Source: an uncultured Candidatus Saccharibacteria bacterium (lineage in GTDB: Bacteria > Patescibacteriota > Saccharimonadia > Saccharimonadales > Saccharimonadaceae). From it: DNA of 64,000 nt. The stretch is from NCBI GenBank assembly GCA_937936045.1, contig CALGXC010000004.1, positions 372,001 to 436,000 on the forward strand, read 5' to 3'. The notes under the pieces are model-generated. The model was not told the origin of the DNA. It saw only the letters and a program-made list of their open reading frames with translations, and ran no database searches. Positions 33,830 to 42,906 of this stretch are shown here, piece by piece. Position 1 is the stretch's first letter. The number at the start of each line of letters is the position of its first letter. The translations under genes were made by a program, and so were the position numbers.

Positions 33830-36283
33830 TTAAGATAGCCTTGTTTTTCGGCGATAAACTTTTATAGCTATTATTACACTGATTACAGCCATTCCAACGG
33901 CCGCAGCAGCACCAAACCACGATGATCCACTCTTGCCTTCATTATTATCCTCAGACTTCCCCTGAGCTTCCCTCAACTTCGCCTCATTCATACCACCATT
34001 CTCCTGAAGTTTTACTCCTTTTCCATCAGAATCCATGGTAGCTATTTTCTTGTTATTGCCACCGTTTACTTTATTACTTGAAGCGACGTCAGCAGGTTTA
34101 CGATTCGTATTTTCTTTTTTACTATCATCTTTCTTTGCTTGATTCTTTTCATACTCTAACATCTGATAATATCCATATTCCTCCAAATATCCCGGATCAG
34201 AGTCACAAGCATCACCAATTCCATCCTTGTCATAATCAGCTTGATCTGGATTCGCTGCATCTGGACAATTATCAAATTCCCGTTCATGTTCATCACCGTC
34301 ATCACTAACCGTCAAAGTCGTCGTTGCCACGTTCGTCAGTCCAGAACTATCAGTCACCCTAAGTGTTAACAGCCCAGAAAATTCCTTAGTAAACGTATAA
34401 TTGACAAAAGGCTTATCCGTCGTCGTGTCATACACGCCGTCTTGATCGACATCCCATTCATATTTCACGATTTTACCGTTTGACGAATAAGAACCAGCGC
34501 CATCCAATTCTAATGTGTCACCAATTTTCGCCACATATTGACGATTTATCCAGGCATTCGGTTTGTTTGTCACACTTTCAACTGACACATTAACTTGATC
34601 AACGATCTTATTGCTATCATCAGCTTGTAAATATGCGCCGCCCGTTCTTTCAGCCAAAGACGTCACAGATGCCATCGCATCATATCCAGAAGTATCAATA
34701 ATATATATTTGAGCTGGATCAACAGCATAAGCATCATCAACGATAGATTGTTCGGTTAGCTCGGTAACTGGTTCTGGATTCTTAGCTGGAGCGTCACCAA
34801 TCACAATCATAATCTTCTTTACTCCCGCTCGCCACTGTAGATTCAGCCCTGTCTTAATACCAGAATAAACAGATTCTTTCCAGTCACCACCATTACCGAG
34901 TTGAATAAAATTAACAGCCTTGTTAAACACCTCGGCACTACTCGTAAAATCTGTCTCAATTTTGGATGGATAGTCATCCGAGCTTCCGCCACAACACGGA
35001 TGATCTTGATAAGTAACTAGTGCAAATCTAGCACTTTTGGTTTTCGAACTGATCGACTCAACTATATTTCGAATGTTATTTTTAACAGCACTAATTGAAC
35101 TGTCCATCGAACCAGTCGTGTCAATAACAAATACTACATCAATATCGCCATTCGTTTTCGTTATTGGTTTCACTAAATTGGGCAGTGGTATTTTTTCGCG
35201 AAGTGCTGACATATAATTGCTATGCCCAAAGAAGTTCGGGTGATACCACGAGCTCATATTGAATGCATTTGGCTCAAGGAACTCATGAATCCAACGATCG
35301 TGATTCTTCTTAAATATTGAGGCGTCTGGCTCATGTCCAGAAAACCGCTTTGGCAAACTATCAATAAAAATCACTTTCTCTTTACCGAGGCTTTTATTAT
35401 ATTCCTCAACCACTTTTTTCTGACGTAAATTACCCTCCAGCCCCAACTTACGCACTTCGCTAGCAACCGAAAAATCGGATAGTTTCTCGCCATTATCAAG
35501 TGCTAGTAGCGGGTATCCTAAGAGAACTATTTTCGCGTCTGGACGTAAACGAGAATTAAGCGATGATAAAATGGTTCTCGTTCTATCTTCTAATTTATCC
35601 AGCAGATTCCTGGCGTCGTTAATTTTTGTTTTGCAATCTGAAGCAGATCTTATCACAGCAGTAAAACAAGACTTAACAATGCCGTCAAAATCCAAATCAT
35701 TTCCACCAATCGTCATCATTACCATATCCGTACTGCGATCCACGCTATCAAGTTGTCGTCGAATCTTATAATTACATCTTATATTGACTCTTTTCTGATT
35801 TTTTCCGCGCTTAGAGCCAATCGCACTACTTATGATCCTATAGACAACTTTTAAGTCGTTATTCGGTTTAATATTACAGATATCCCTGTCTTCCGCGTAT
35901 TTAATAATCTGTTCATTCGTTGCTAGCTTGCTCGGATCATCACTAATCGTTTTTACGACACTACCCGCACTCTTATCCTCCAAGAAGTCATTAATTTTAG
36001 CTCCAGAACAGGCGCGATTTATAAGCGTTACTGACAGCCCGTTATTACTTAGCCATCTTTTATACATTTCCGCCCAGTTATTACTGTTACGATGACAGAT
36101 ATTAGGACCATATTCATACCCATCAGCACCATTTCCGGCCGAATAAGAATCACCCAGTAATGTAATCGTAAGTTTCTTTCCTGCGTAATTATAAGGAACA
36201 ACTTCGCCTTGAGCCGACTGTTGTATAAAAAGCCCAAAAATAATAGCCACAAAGAAAGATAATATAATAACTCTAATTTTCAT
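33830..36283 (-). CDS. Large surface protein: SGNH hydrolase + vWA + PKD + thrombospondin-3-like repeat
   Basis: An 817-residue protein: signal peptide (1-27), SGNH/GDSL esterase domain (GDSYSAGNGAD block I, GGNDLDF block III, WYHPNFFGH block V) to about 370, a von Willebrand A domain with the MIDAS motif DTTGSMDSS (about 385-570), a PKD/Ig-like domain (about 590-670), a calcium-binding TSP3-like stretch (DNCPDAANPDQADYDKDG) near 685, a low-complexity Lys/Asn/Ser linker and a C-terminal membrane helix with basic tail (RRKTR). Probably a cell-surface hydrolase-adhesin for host contact (inference). It is one base from the gene upstream. Confidence 0.85.
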   Translation of the reverse strand: MKIRVIILSFFVAIIFGLFIQQSAQGEVVPYNYAGKKLTITLLGDSYSAGNGADGYEYGPNICHRNSNNWAEMYKRWLSNNGLSVTLINRACSGAKINDFLEDKSAGSVVKTISDDPSKLATNEQIIKYAEDRDICNIKPNNDLKVVYRIISSAIGSKRGKNQKRVNIRCNYKIRRQLDSVDRSTDMVMMTIGGNDLDFDGIVKSCFTAVIRSASDCKTKINDARNLLDKLEDRTRTILSSLNSRLRPDAKIVLLGYPLLALDNGEKLSDFSVASEVRKLGLEGNLRQKKVVEEYNKSLGKEKVIFIDSLPKRFSGHEPDASIFKKNHDRWIHEFLEPNAFNMSSWYHPNFFGHSNYMSALREKIPLPNLVKPITKTNGDIDVVFVIDTTGSMDSSISAVKNNIRNIVESISSKTKSARFALVTYQDHPCCGGSSDDYPSKIETDFTSSAEVFNKAVNFIQLGNGGDWKESVYSGIKTGLNLQWRAGVKKIMIVIGDAPAKNPEPVTELTEQSIVDDAYAVDPAQIYIIDTSGYDAMASVTSLAERTGGAYLQADDSNKIVDQVNVSVESVTNKPNAWINRQYVAKIGDTLELDGAGSYSSNGKIVKYEWDVDQDGVYDTTTDKPFVNYTFTKEFSGLLTLRVTDSSGLTNVATTTLTVSDDGDEHEREFDNCPDAANPDQADYDKDGIGDACDSDPGYLEEYGYYQMLEYEKNQAKKDDSKKENTNRKPADVASSNKVNGGNNKKIATMDSDGKGVKLQENGGMNEAKLREAQGKSEDNNEGKSGSSWFGAAAAVGMAVISVIIAIKVYRRKTRLS

Positions 36284-36284
36284 A

Positions 36285-36773
36285 TTAGTTACCCAAGCCT
36301 TCTACTGATACATATACTATTTTTTCGTCACCTATTCCCACGCTGACCTGATATTTCCTACCCTCTATATCTTTATATCCTACAAAATATTCCGCCCCAG
36401 ACCTCTCTTTGTCTAGCTTCCAGCCAGAGCTTTCAGCGTATCGTCGTAGCCTACTTAACAAATCATTCGACGACTCATTCTGAGGCATCTCATAATATCT
36501 ATCAACTGATGGGTATGTGCTCTTTTTTAAAAATCCGCGTTCCGTGGGTATGCGATGTCTCTCGTATGACGATTTTAATTTTAGGCCCAAAACGCCCTTT
36601 TCAGCCATTGGATCTCGTGCCATATTCCACACTTCTATATACGCTGGCAGCCAAGTTAAAAAATTGACCAGCCACAAACCAGCCAAAATTCCCACCAAAA
36701 TTATAAATCGTCGTAGCCAGCGCCTAGATTTAGAGTTCTTAACTGGTGATGTCGTTGCTTGTTTTTTGCCCAT
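36285..36773 (-). CDS. Hypothetical single-pass membrane protein
   Basis: 162 residues: a basic N-terminus, one membrane helix (about residues 24-45) and an extracytoplasmic domain with no motif I recognise. It carries TAGGAG before the start and ends one base before the start of the SGNH/vWA surface protein, so the two form an operon and may act together at the envelope. Confidence 0.65.
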   Translation of the reverse strand: MGKKQATTSPVKNSKSRRWLRRFIILVGILAGLWLVNFLTWLPAYIEVWNMARDPMAEKGVLGLKLKSSYERHRIPTERGFLKKSTYPSVDRYYEMPQNESSNDLLSRLRRYAESSGWKLDKERSGAEYFVGYKDIEGRKYQVSVGIGDEKIVYVSVEGLGN

Positions 36774-36835
36774 GGCGGCTCCTAGTTAAGTTTGTCTGGT
36801 TTTATTAAAGCACAAAAAGCCGAAGAATACGATAA

Positions 36836-37834
36836 CTATTTTCCCAAATGTCGCTTCGCTTTAATCGTCACTCGACGACCACGCGGCGTGCGCTCAATAA
36901 AACCAATTTGTAGCAAATATGGTTCATAAAAATCCTCAATTGTCGTCGCTTCGTCGCCGGTCAACGCCGCAATTGTTGTTAAACCAACAGGATTATCACC
37001 ATAATTCTCTAGAATTGATTGCAATAAATTACGATCAGCCGGGTCTAAGCCCAACTCATCCACTTCCAACATTTCCAAAGCGTTGGTTGTAGTTTTTACA
37101 TCAATTATTCCGTCGCCATTAACGTCAGCATAATCACGCACGCGCTTAAGAAGCCTATTGGCAATACGTGGCGTCAAGCGTGCTCGCGTCGACAATAGAT
37201 CCGCCGCTTCACTTCGAATTGACGACTCCAAAATATTCGCACTACGCGTCACAATTTTCGCAATATCCTCTGGCGTGTAAAATTCCAAACGATAAATATG
37301 CCCGAACCTATCACGCAAAGGTGCCGCCAAACTTCCGGTTCGCGTCGTCGCACCAATCACCGTAAATCGCGGCAAATCCAATCGAATTGAACGCGCTGCC
37401 GGACCTTTTCCAATCACAATATCCAGTTTAAAATCTTCCATTGCAGAGTACAAAATTTCCTCCACCGATCTCCCCAATCGATGAATCTCATCGATAAACA
37501 GAATATCACCGTCCGATAAATTAGTCAGAATTGACGCCAAATCACCCGCTTTTTCAATTGCTGGACCGCTAGTAATCCGCAGATTCGTGCCCATTTCATT
37601 AGCAATCACCGTCGCCATAGTTGTTTTACCAAGCCCCGGCGGACCATATAATAATACGTGATCCAGCGGCTCGCCGCGCTTTTTAGCCGCATCAATCGCC
37701 AAGCGCAAATTACGTTTTAATCTTTCCTGACCGACATACTCAGCAAAACTCTGCGGACGCAAACTTATCTCAATTCGCTGCTCTTCAGAATCATCATCAT
37801 GCGAACTTGTATCAACTATTCTTTCAATCGCCAT
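36836..37834 (-). CDS. ruvB: Holliday junction branch migration helicase RuvB
   Basis: AAA+ motor of the RuvABC resolvasome. Walker A GPPGLGKTT (residues 64-72), Walker B FIDEIHRLG, sensor 1 GATTRTG and the C-terminal winged helix ending QIGFIERTPRGRR. Length 332. TATAAT (37841-37846) is six bases before the ATG (leaderless). It is not next to ruvAC, which lie 1.9 kb away. Confidence 0.97.
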   Translation of the reverse strand: MAIERIVDTSSHDDDSEEQRIEISLRPQSFAEYVGQERLKRNLRLAIDAAKKRGEPLDHVLLYGPPGLGKTTMATVIANEMGTNLRITSGPAIEKAGDLASILTNLSDGDILFIDEIHRLGRSVEEILYSAMEDFKLDIVIGKGPAARSIRLDLPRFTVIGATTRTGSLAAPLRDRFGHIYRLEFYTPEDIAKIVTRSANILESSIRSEAADLLSTRARLTPRIANRLLKRVRDYADVNGDGIIDVKTTTNALEMLEVDELGLDPADRNLLQSILENYGDNPVGLTTIAALTGDEATTIEDFYEPYLLQIGFIERTPRGRRVTIKAKRHLGK

Positions 37835-37865
37835 GCATTCATTATATCATCCAAACCGAAGCGAA

Positions 37866-38351
37866 CTAAGATCTTGCAAGCCGACTACGCAGTACCTGCA
37901 TAATTTCGCGAAAGGTCTCATCACTCACCATATGCACCGCGTCCCCTAAGTGCCGCGACCATTTTGGATCAGTAAACTCCTCGCCAGCAAAGATGGTGTC
38001 AGCGAGATACCGCGGATGTAAATGCCAGTGCACATGTGTCGACTGACCAGCTTTCACTGCGTTATTCATTAAGCACTCCCAGTTACACACGTCGGCGCCA
38101 AATGCTTCTTTAACTGCCTGCTCGAGTTGACGAATCACCTGATGCAACTCTATCCAATCTGCCTCGTCCAACTCCGACAACGTCTCCTTATGCTGGCGCA
38201 GAGTGATAAATGACTTACCTAAATAGCATTGATTTCTATCAAGCACCGCCACCCAACGTTCGGTTTGTAGTATGACATTGTCGTCAGCCGCTGTCTGACC
38301 AACGAGTAGCGGACAGATTTCACAATCCTTCTTTGTCACGTCTGTATTCAT
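37866..38351 (-). CDS. HIT family hydrolase
   Basis: 161 residues with the histidine triad HVHWHLHPR (near residue 109) and the upstream ITLRQHKETLSEL helix of HIT proteins. Nucleotide-binding hydrolase or transferase of unknown substrate. Two N-terminal cysteines (CEICPL) could bind zinc with later residues, as in some HIT proteins. CTAGGAG precedes the start, giving a leadered mRNA. Confidence 0.85.
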   Translation of the reverse strand: MNTDVTKKDCEICPLLVGQTAADDNVILQTERWVAVLDRNQCYLGKSFITLRQHKETLSELDEADWIELHQVIRQLEQAVKEAFGADVCNWECLMNNAVKAGQSTHVHWHLHPRYLADTIFAGEEFTDPKWSRHLGDAVHMVSDETFREIMQVLRSRLARS

Positions 38352-38399
38352 GATATCTCCTAGTGTAAACTATACCAGACATGCGGTATTTATTCACAC

Positions 38400-38546
38400 C
38401 TACAAAGATATGTCCGAACTCGTAAGAACAGTTTTACCAATGTAACTAGGAGATGGCAGCTTCTCACTGTGAGCCATGGGCCAATCCTGAAATATTTCTT
38501 GGCTCGGTTCATCCAGTTCTGGGTTAGTGATGAATCGCCTATTCTC
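38400..38546 (-). pseudogene. Possible gene remnant (48 codons, no start)
   Basis: In the 266-base gap before the next gene, the minus strand stays open for 48 codons from an in-frame TGA at 38547-38549 to TAG at 38400-38402. The reading has ordinary protein-like composition (NPELDEPSQEIFQDWP, SEKLPSPSYIGKTVLTS). It lacks an ATG near its beginning, where GAG stands in the place a start would occupy. A decayed gene or coincidence; I cannot name a family. Confidence 0.3.
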
Positions 38547-38579
38547 TCAATTGCTATACACTAATTATAGCATTTATGG

Positions 38580-38611
38580 TATAATATTAGTATCTACAAT
38601 TAAACTAGGAG
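38580..38611 (+). promoter_or_regulatory. Promoter and ribosome binding site of the 181-residue gene
   Basis: TATAAT (38580-38585) and AGGAG (38607-38611) before the ATG at 38618: a conventional leadered start. On the opposite strand another TATAAT lies at 38564-38569. Confidence 0.55.
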
Positions 38612-38617
38612 TTTACA

Positions 38618-39163
38618 ATGCCGGAATTTGATGCCGAAAACCGAAAAAAAGACATAAGAGAAGTATACGACCAAGTCCCAGAAGGAGTTAGGTCAATGCC
38701 AGAGGCGGTGCCTTATCTTTTGAGGGAACTAGGCTTAACGCCTTGCAACGAATCTGAAGGAATTGAGTCGCACAGGGTCGCAATTGATGTAAAAAATATC
38801 AGCAACACCTTAACTGAGCGGGGATATAGCAATTTAGAGCAAACAAAAGAATACGACCCCAAATCAACAGAAATTGCAAAACACGTAATTGACTTACTAG
38901 TAAGATATCCATTTTTATGGTGCGATAGAATCGCATCGAAAGAAGGCGCTTCTGACAAAGAGCAGGCCGAAATATTCGACCAAAAGTCGTGCAATCACCA
39001 ATTTGATGATCGGCCTGGCTTATATGGAATTACTGGCATACAAGGTCAGCGATTACGCGGCAGTGTTCAGAGTTTTCATGACTGGGACAGACTAACAGCC
39101 GGCGACATAGAAAATCTCATTAGAGAAGCAAAGCAGACAGCTAAAGAAGAAAACGAGTCGTAA
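38618..39163 (+). CDS. Hypothetical protein
   Basis: 181 residues, soluble, acidic, no membrane segment or motif recognised. Helical segments (VEYLL-like repeats around VPYLLRELG and AKHVIDLLVRYPFLWCDRI) and a GLYGITGIQGQRLRG stretch near the C-terminus are the only notable parts. Clear ribosome binding site and promoter support a real gene. It ends 21 bases before the ruvA stop, tail to tail. Confidence 0.6.
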   Translation: MPEFDAENRKKDIREVYDQVPEGVRSMPEAVPYLLRELGLTPCNESEGIESHRVAIDVKNISNTLTERGYSNLEQTKEYDPKSTEIAKHVIDLLVRYPFLWCDRIASKEGASDKEQAEIFDQKSCNHQFDDRPGLYGITGIQGQRLRGSVQSFHDWDRLTAGDIENLIREAKQTAKEENES

Positions 39164-39184
39164 TAGATATCAATTACTAAAACC

Positions 39185-39760
39185 TTACTTCTTCAAAGCT
39201 TCAGTCACCCGTTGTGCTGTCGGCAGATTTACATCAACGTTTTCAAGCGCTTTTGTGGCGTCCGCTAATGTATAACCCAAAGCCATCAACGCCTCCAAAG
39301 CTTCATCAGAAGTGTTTAATTCAGTCTGTAATGGAGTTTCCGTTCGGCCGTAATGAGTCGGTAAACCAACTTTATCGCTCAGATCAACCACTACTCGCTC
39401 AGCGGTTTTTTTGCCGACGCCAGTAGCCTTTTGCACGAAGCCGCTGTCAGCGTTAGCAATAGCGTTACGCACTTGCTCGGCATCACCCAAGCTTAAAATA
39501 GCCAGCGCAGCCTTCGGGCCAACCCCCTGAACTGTGATTAGCATCTCAAACAATTTTTTCGCCGCCAAACTAGAAAATCCGAACAACTCCTCCGACTGTT
39601 CGCGCACGTGATGATAAGTGTAAAATTTCACTTCCTGATCTAATATCACCGCGTCAAAATCATTAGTCGCCACACTAACTTCATATCCAACACCATGAAC
39701 ATCAACGACTAGCGAGCCATTAAACTTCTCAGCAACTTTTCCAAAAACATGTGCAATCAT
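39185..39760 (-). CDS. ruvA: Holliday junction DNA helicase subunit RuvA
   Basis: Tetrameric junction-binding protein. OB-fold N-terminus (MIAHVFGKVAEK, YTYHHVREQSEELFGF), two helix-hairpin-helix motifs (VQGVGPKAALAIL and ATGVGKKTAERVVVDL) and the C-terminal RuvB-binding domain (ALMALGYTLADATKAL). Length 191. TATAAT (39767-39772) is six bases before the ATG: leaderless. Confidence 0.97.
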   Translation of the reverse strand: MIAHVFGKVAEKFNGSLVVDVHGVGYEVSVATNDFDAVILDQEVKFYTYHHVREQSEELFGFSSLAAKKLFEMLITVQGVGPKAALAILSLGDAEQVRNAIANADSGFVQKATGVGKKTAERVVVDLSDKVGLPTHYGRTETPLQTELNTSDEALEALMALGYTLADATKALENVDVNLPTAQRVTEALKK

Positions 39761-39767
39761 ATTTCAA

Positions 39768-40241
39768 TTATACCCGATTCATCGCCGCGTGTGTAATTGC
39801 TGCGGCCAAAGCATCCGCGCAGTCATCCGGCTTCGGAACATCTTTCAGACCTAAATTAAGTCGCACCATTTCTTGAACCTGCTTTTTATCGGCCTTGCCA
39901 TAGCCGGTCAAAGTTTGTTTTATTTGCAGTGGCGTATATTCAGCAATCGGCATTCCAGCTTTTCGCCCAGTCAACATCGCCACACCGCGCGCCTCCGCCA
40001 CAGAAATCGCCGTCGTAACATTGCGCGCAAAAAATAACTTTTCAATCGACATAACATCAGGGTTTGTTTCGGCAATAATCTCTGTCAGGCTGTCGAAAAT
40101 ATCTTCAAGCCTCTCATCAATTGGCGTATGTGCTGGCGTCGTCACAACTCCCGCCGTGACCATCTTGAACTTGCCACGAGAAAAATCAATCACACCAAAC
40201 CCCAAAATTCCCGTTCCTGGGTCAATCCCGATAATTCTCAT
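39768..40241 (-). CDS. ruvC: Crossover junction endodeoxyribonuclease RuvC
   Basis: Resolvase that cuts Holliday junctions. It starts MRIIGIDPGTGILGFGVID with the first catalytic Asp; the Glu in MSIEKLFFARN and the final acidic pair in KPDDCADALAAAITH complete the site. Length 157. The ATG at 40241 is chosen over an upstream reading because TATAAT (40248-40253) is exactly six bases away and this start matches the family. Downstream ruvA has its own promoter inside the ruvC end. Confidence 0.95.
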   Translation of the reverse strand: MRIIGIDPGTGILGFGVIDFSRGKFKMVTAGVVTTPAHTPIDERLEDIFDSLTEIIAETNPDVMSIEKLFFARNVTTAISVAEARGVAMLTGRKAGMPIAEYTPLQIKQTLTGYGKADKKQVQEMVRLNLGLKDVPKPDDCADALAAAITHAAMNRV

Positions 40242-40257
40242 ATCCTTATTATAACAA

Positions 40258-42042
40258 TTATTTGCCGCTCGCAGACCTAACGCGTTCGCGGATTTTTCGT
40301 ATAAATTGCGAAATTTCCCATCGCCACTGCCATACGCCATAACCGACAGCCAGTAAGCTCACACCGCCAAACACCCACCAACCCCAAGTGGCGCCAGCGA
40401 CTTGCTTAACTTCAGCGGCCGCCGAACCAACAGTTGGCATATTTGCAGATTTTATCTTTCGGCATCGCTTAGTTTGTGGGTTGCGCTCAAATCCCTCCGG
40501 ACATTCTTTCGCTATGTCGTCAGTGGAGGCAATTTTCTTACATCGACCCGTAGCTGAATTGCGGAATTGACCTTCTGGGCAAGGCTTCAAAGTTTTTGCC
40601 GCAGCCGATGCGATAGATCGACATCTGCCAGTCTCTTCACTACGATAATAACCATCTTTACAAGGCGTAATAGTTTTTGCCGCTTCAATTTTTCGACAAC
40701 GGCGAGTTTCCGGATGGCGATATTGACCAACAGGACAAGAGCCCTCAACGGGCGGGGTGGCAATTTTCACACATCTACCCAACACATTCCTCTCATAACC
40801 ACTCTGACAGTCTGGATATTCCTTAAAGATATTCTCAGAATTTTCAGTTATCATAAACGTTTGCATCCACTCATCATCAATCAAACTCCACGAAGAGCTT
40901 TTTGGTATATTGTTATATTCAGCGATGTCAATTTTCGAGCCATCCTCGTCCAGCAAATAGACTTTTCCTTTTGTTTTTGGCAGTTTCAGCTTCGTGTTTT
41001 TTATTTTGATCACTAAAAATTCGCCAGGATTTAATTCGATACCACCAATATTTTCATGAACGCCAGAATCGCCAACCGTCAATTTACAGCCCATCGTAAT
41101 GACAGTTTTTTCACCAGAATTGATAATCTCAATGAACTGCTCATCAACGTTCGACGCAATTTCACTTAGTTTCAGACCTTCACATTTATTCAACTCCTTT
41201 GAAGGTTCAGGTTTAGGCTCTGGACTCTTACAATTTGGTCGTGAATACGGCTCAACTTCCTGATTGTTAAGATTTTTACCTGACAAAAATTTCGAATCAA
41301 TAATATTTTCATCAATAAAACAGCGCCAAACAATTTTCACACCGCCTTTAATTGGCGAGCCCGCAGACTTTGAATTATTTCCCCAGCCAACGGTGTCTGA
41401 AATCGACCCGTCCGGACGCAACAACACGACCGATCCATCATTCTGAGCCAAACCTAAATTATTATCAAACTTTATGACATCTGCCGACATCTTATCATTC
41501 GACAAAACCAAAAATCCGTTCGCCAAGATTACTTCATCCTTGAAAATTTTTCCAACGGTTTTAGCGCCAGATCCAGCGTAATACTCTATTTTCCAACCAG
41601 CCAAGTCAACATTCTGATTCGTCGTATTATAAATCTCAACGTATTTTTTGTCCTGACTAATCTTTGAAATTAATATCGGAGCATTTTCTTCTGTGCTTTT
41701 ATCTGAATTATCTGTTTTTGGCGGCTCAGATTCAGGGTTTGGCTCGGACTTTAAAGACTCATTGGTAGCAGGATTTTCGCTCGGACTATTTGTAGACAAA
41801 TTCTCCGTTGGAGCCTCGGGATTTTCACTTGATTGAGAAGGTGAACTGCTATCAATCTGTTCCTCATCACCAACTGGATCTTTCGCTTCCTCAGCCGATT
41901 TAAGACTATTATCAACAGTCTGAGCGTCATCAACTTTCGACTCTTGAGTAACACTTGAAGCGCCTTCCGCCAAAACCAACGGCGACGGCATTATTAGTGC
42001 CACGGCTAGTATCATAAGTAGTGTGTTGCGCAAATACTTCAT
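40258..42042 (-). CDS. Surface protein with lamin-tail domains and five cysteine repeats
   Basis: 594 residues: signal peptide (to about Ala25), a Ser/Glu/Pro-rich low-complexity region (to about 135), two lamin-tail (LTD) domains (ISKISQDKKYVEIYNTTNQN and KLSEIASNVDEQFIEIINSG mark their starts), then five tandem repeats of the form C-x2-G-[YF]-x-R-x5-[GR]-R-C-[RKV]-[KS]-I about 25 residues apart, and a C-terminal membrane helix (WWVFGGVSLLAVGYGVW) with basic tail. AAGGAG precedes the ATG at 42042. Probably anchored outside the cell; function unknown. Confidence 0.78.
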   Translation of the reverse strand: MKYLRNTLLMILAVALIMPSPLVLAEGASSVTQESKVDDAQTVDNSLKSAEEAKDPVGDEEQIDSSSPSQSSENPEAPTENLSTNSPSENPATNESLKSEPNPESEPPKTDNSDKSTEENAPILISKISQDKKYVEIYNTTNQNVDLAGWKIEYYAGSGAKTVGKIFKDEVILANGFLVLSNDKMSADVIKFDNNLGLAQNDGSVVLLRPDGSISDTVGWGNNSKSAGSPIKGGVKIVWRCFIDENIIDSKFLSGKNLNNQEVEPYSRPNCKSPEPKPEPSKELNKCEGLKLSEIASNVDEQFIEIINSGEKTVITMGCKLTVGDSGVHENIGGIELNPGEFLVIKIKNTKLKLPKTKGKVYLLDEDGSKIDIAEYNNIPKSSSWSLIDDEWMQTFMITENSENIFKEYPDCQSGYERNVLGRCVKIATPPVEGSCPVGQYRHPETRRCRKIEAAKTITPCKDGYYRSEETGRCRSIASAAAKTLKPCPEGQFRNSATGRCKKIASTDDIAKECPEGFERNPQTKRCRKIKSANMPTVGSAAAEVKQVAGATWGWWVFGGVSLLAVGYGVWQWRWEISQFIRKIRERVRSASGK

Positions 42043-42095
42043 GCTCGCTCCTTGCTTATGGTTAATCATCTTTAGTTTAGCGTACTTTTTGTCAA

Positions 42096-42127
42096 ATTAA
42101 AAATCGCCCCAGAAAAAGGAGCGATTC
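42096..42127 (-). terminator. Terminator after yebC
   Basis: On the minus strand AATCGCTCC-TTTTTCT-GGGGCGATT followed by TTTAATT, sixteen bases after the yebC stop. Good hairpin with a short T run. Confidence 0.75.
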
Positions 42128-42142
42128 CTTAAAGCGATGATT

Positions 42143-42859
42143 TTATTCCGCCGTGATATCTGCATTTGTATGAACATTCACAACGTCATCCAAATCGTCC
42201 AACGCATCAATCATCTTCATCAATTTCTGCGCAGTTTCCATGTCGGCAATTTCTATCGGCGTATTGGCAATATATCGTAACTCTGCATCTTTAACCTTCA
42301 AGCCTTGCTCAACCAATTTATTCCGCACACTCGCCAAATCTTTCAACTCCGTATACACGATAATTTCGCCGTCTTCCTCGACAGCATCTTCGGCGCCAGC
42401 GTCCAAAACCGCTAACAACAAATCTTCCCCGCTGCCTTCGATAGTAATGACGCCTTTGCGCGTAAATTGGAACATCACACTGCCAGCATCAGCAATTCGC
42501 CCGCCATTTTTAACCAACGCAGTTTTTACCTCTGGCAATGTTCGATTGCGATTATCTGTCGCCGTTTCAATAATAACACCCACGCCACCAGGACCATAAC
42601 CTTCGTAAGCAATTTCCTCCAAAGCCGCCGCACTTTTATCTGCCACCCGGTCAATTGCTCGCTGGATGTTTGCGCTAGGCATGTTTGCAGCCTTAGCTTT
42701 TTCAATTGCCATCGCCAAACTTGAGTTCAGCGCTGGATCTGTGCCGCCACGTGCCGCAATAGCAATTTGATTACCCAATTTCGTAAAAATCGCGCCGCGC
42801 TTAGCGTCAACAATCGCTTTTTGTCGGTGAGTTGTAGCCCATTTACTGTGTCCTGACAT
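42143..42859 (-). CDS. yebC: YebC/PmpR family protein (DUF28)
   Basis: 238 residues of the YebC family, which act as transcription regulators or as a translation factor at polyproline stalls. MSGHSKWATTHRQKAIVDAK and the GGTDPALNSSLAMAI, NMPSANIQRAI and YEGYGPGGVGVIIE segments are all standard. TAGGAGA precedes the ATG, and TATAAT at 42899-42904 gives a leader of about 30 bases. Confidence 0.95.
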   Translation of the reverse strand: MSGHSKWATTHRQKAIVDAKRGAIFTKLGNQIAIAARGGTDPALNSSLAMAIEKAKAANMPSANIQRAIDRVADKSAAALEEIAYEGYGPGGVGVIIETATDNRNRTLPEVKTALVKNGGRIADAGSVMFQFTRKGVITIEGSGEDLLLAVLDAGAEDAVEEDGEIIVYTELKDLASVRNKLVEQGLKVKDAELRYIANTPIEIADMETAQKLMKMIDALDDLDDVVNVHTNADITAE

Positions 42860-42906
42860 AATTTCTCCTAAAGTTATTTGCTATTTCAATCTGTTACTAT
42901 TATACA

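Noticed and set aside
38360..38600. Possible structured RNA in the gap between the HIT gene and the 181-residue gene
   Set aside because: I looked for SRP RNA, tmRNA, RNase P and riboswitch-like conserved blocks on both strands and found none; the complementary stretches are short.
40378..40741. DNA-level tandem repeat array in the lamin-tail gene
   Set aside because: The repeats are clear in protein but diverged in DNA, so they are old protein repeats and not a recent or slippage-prone array.
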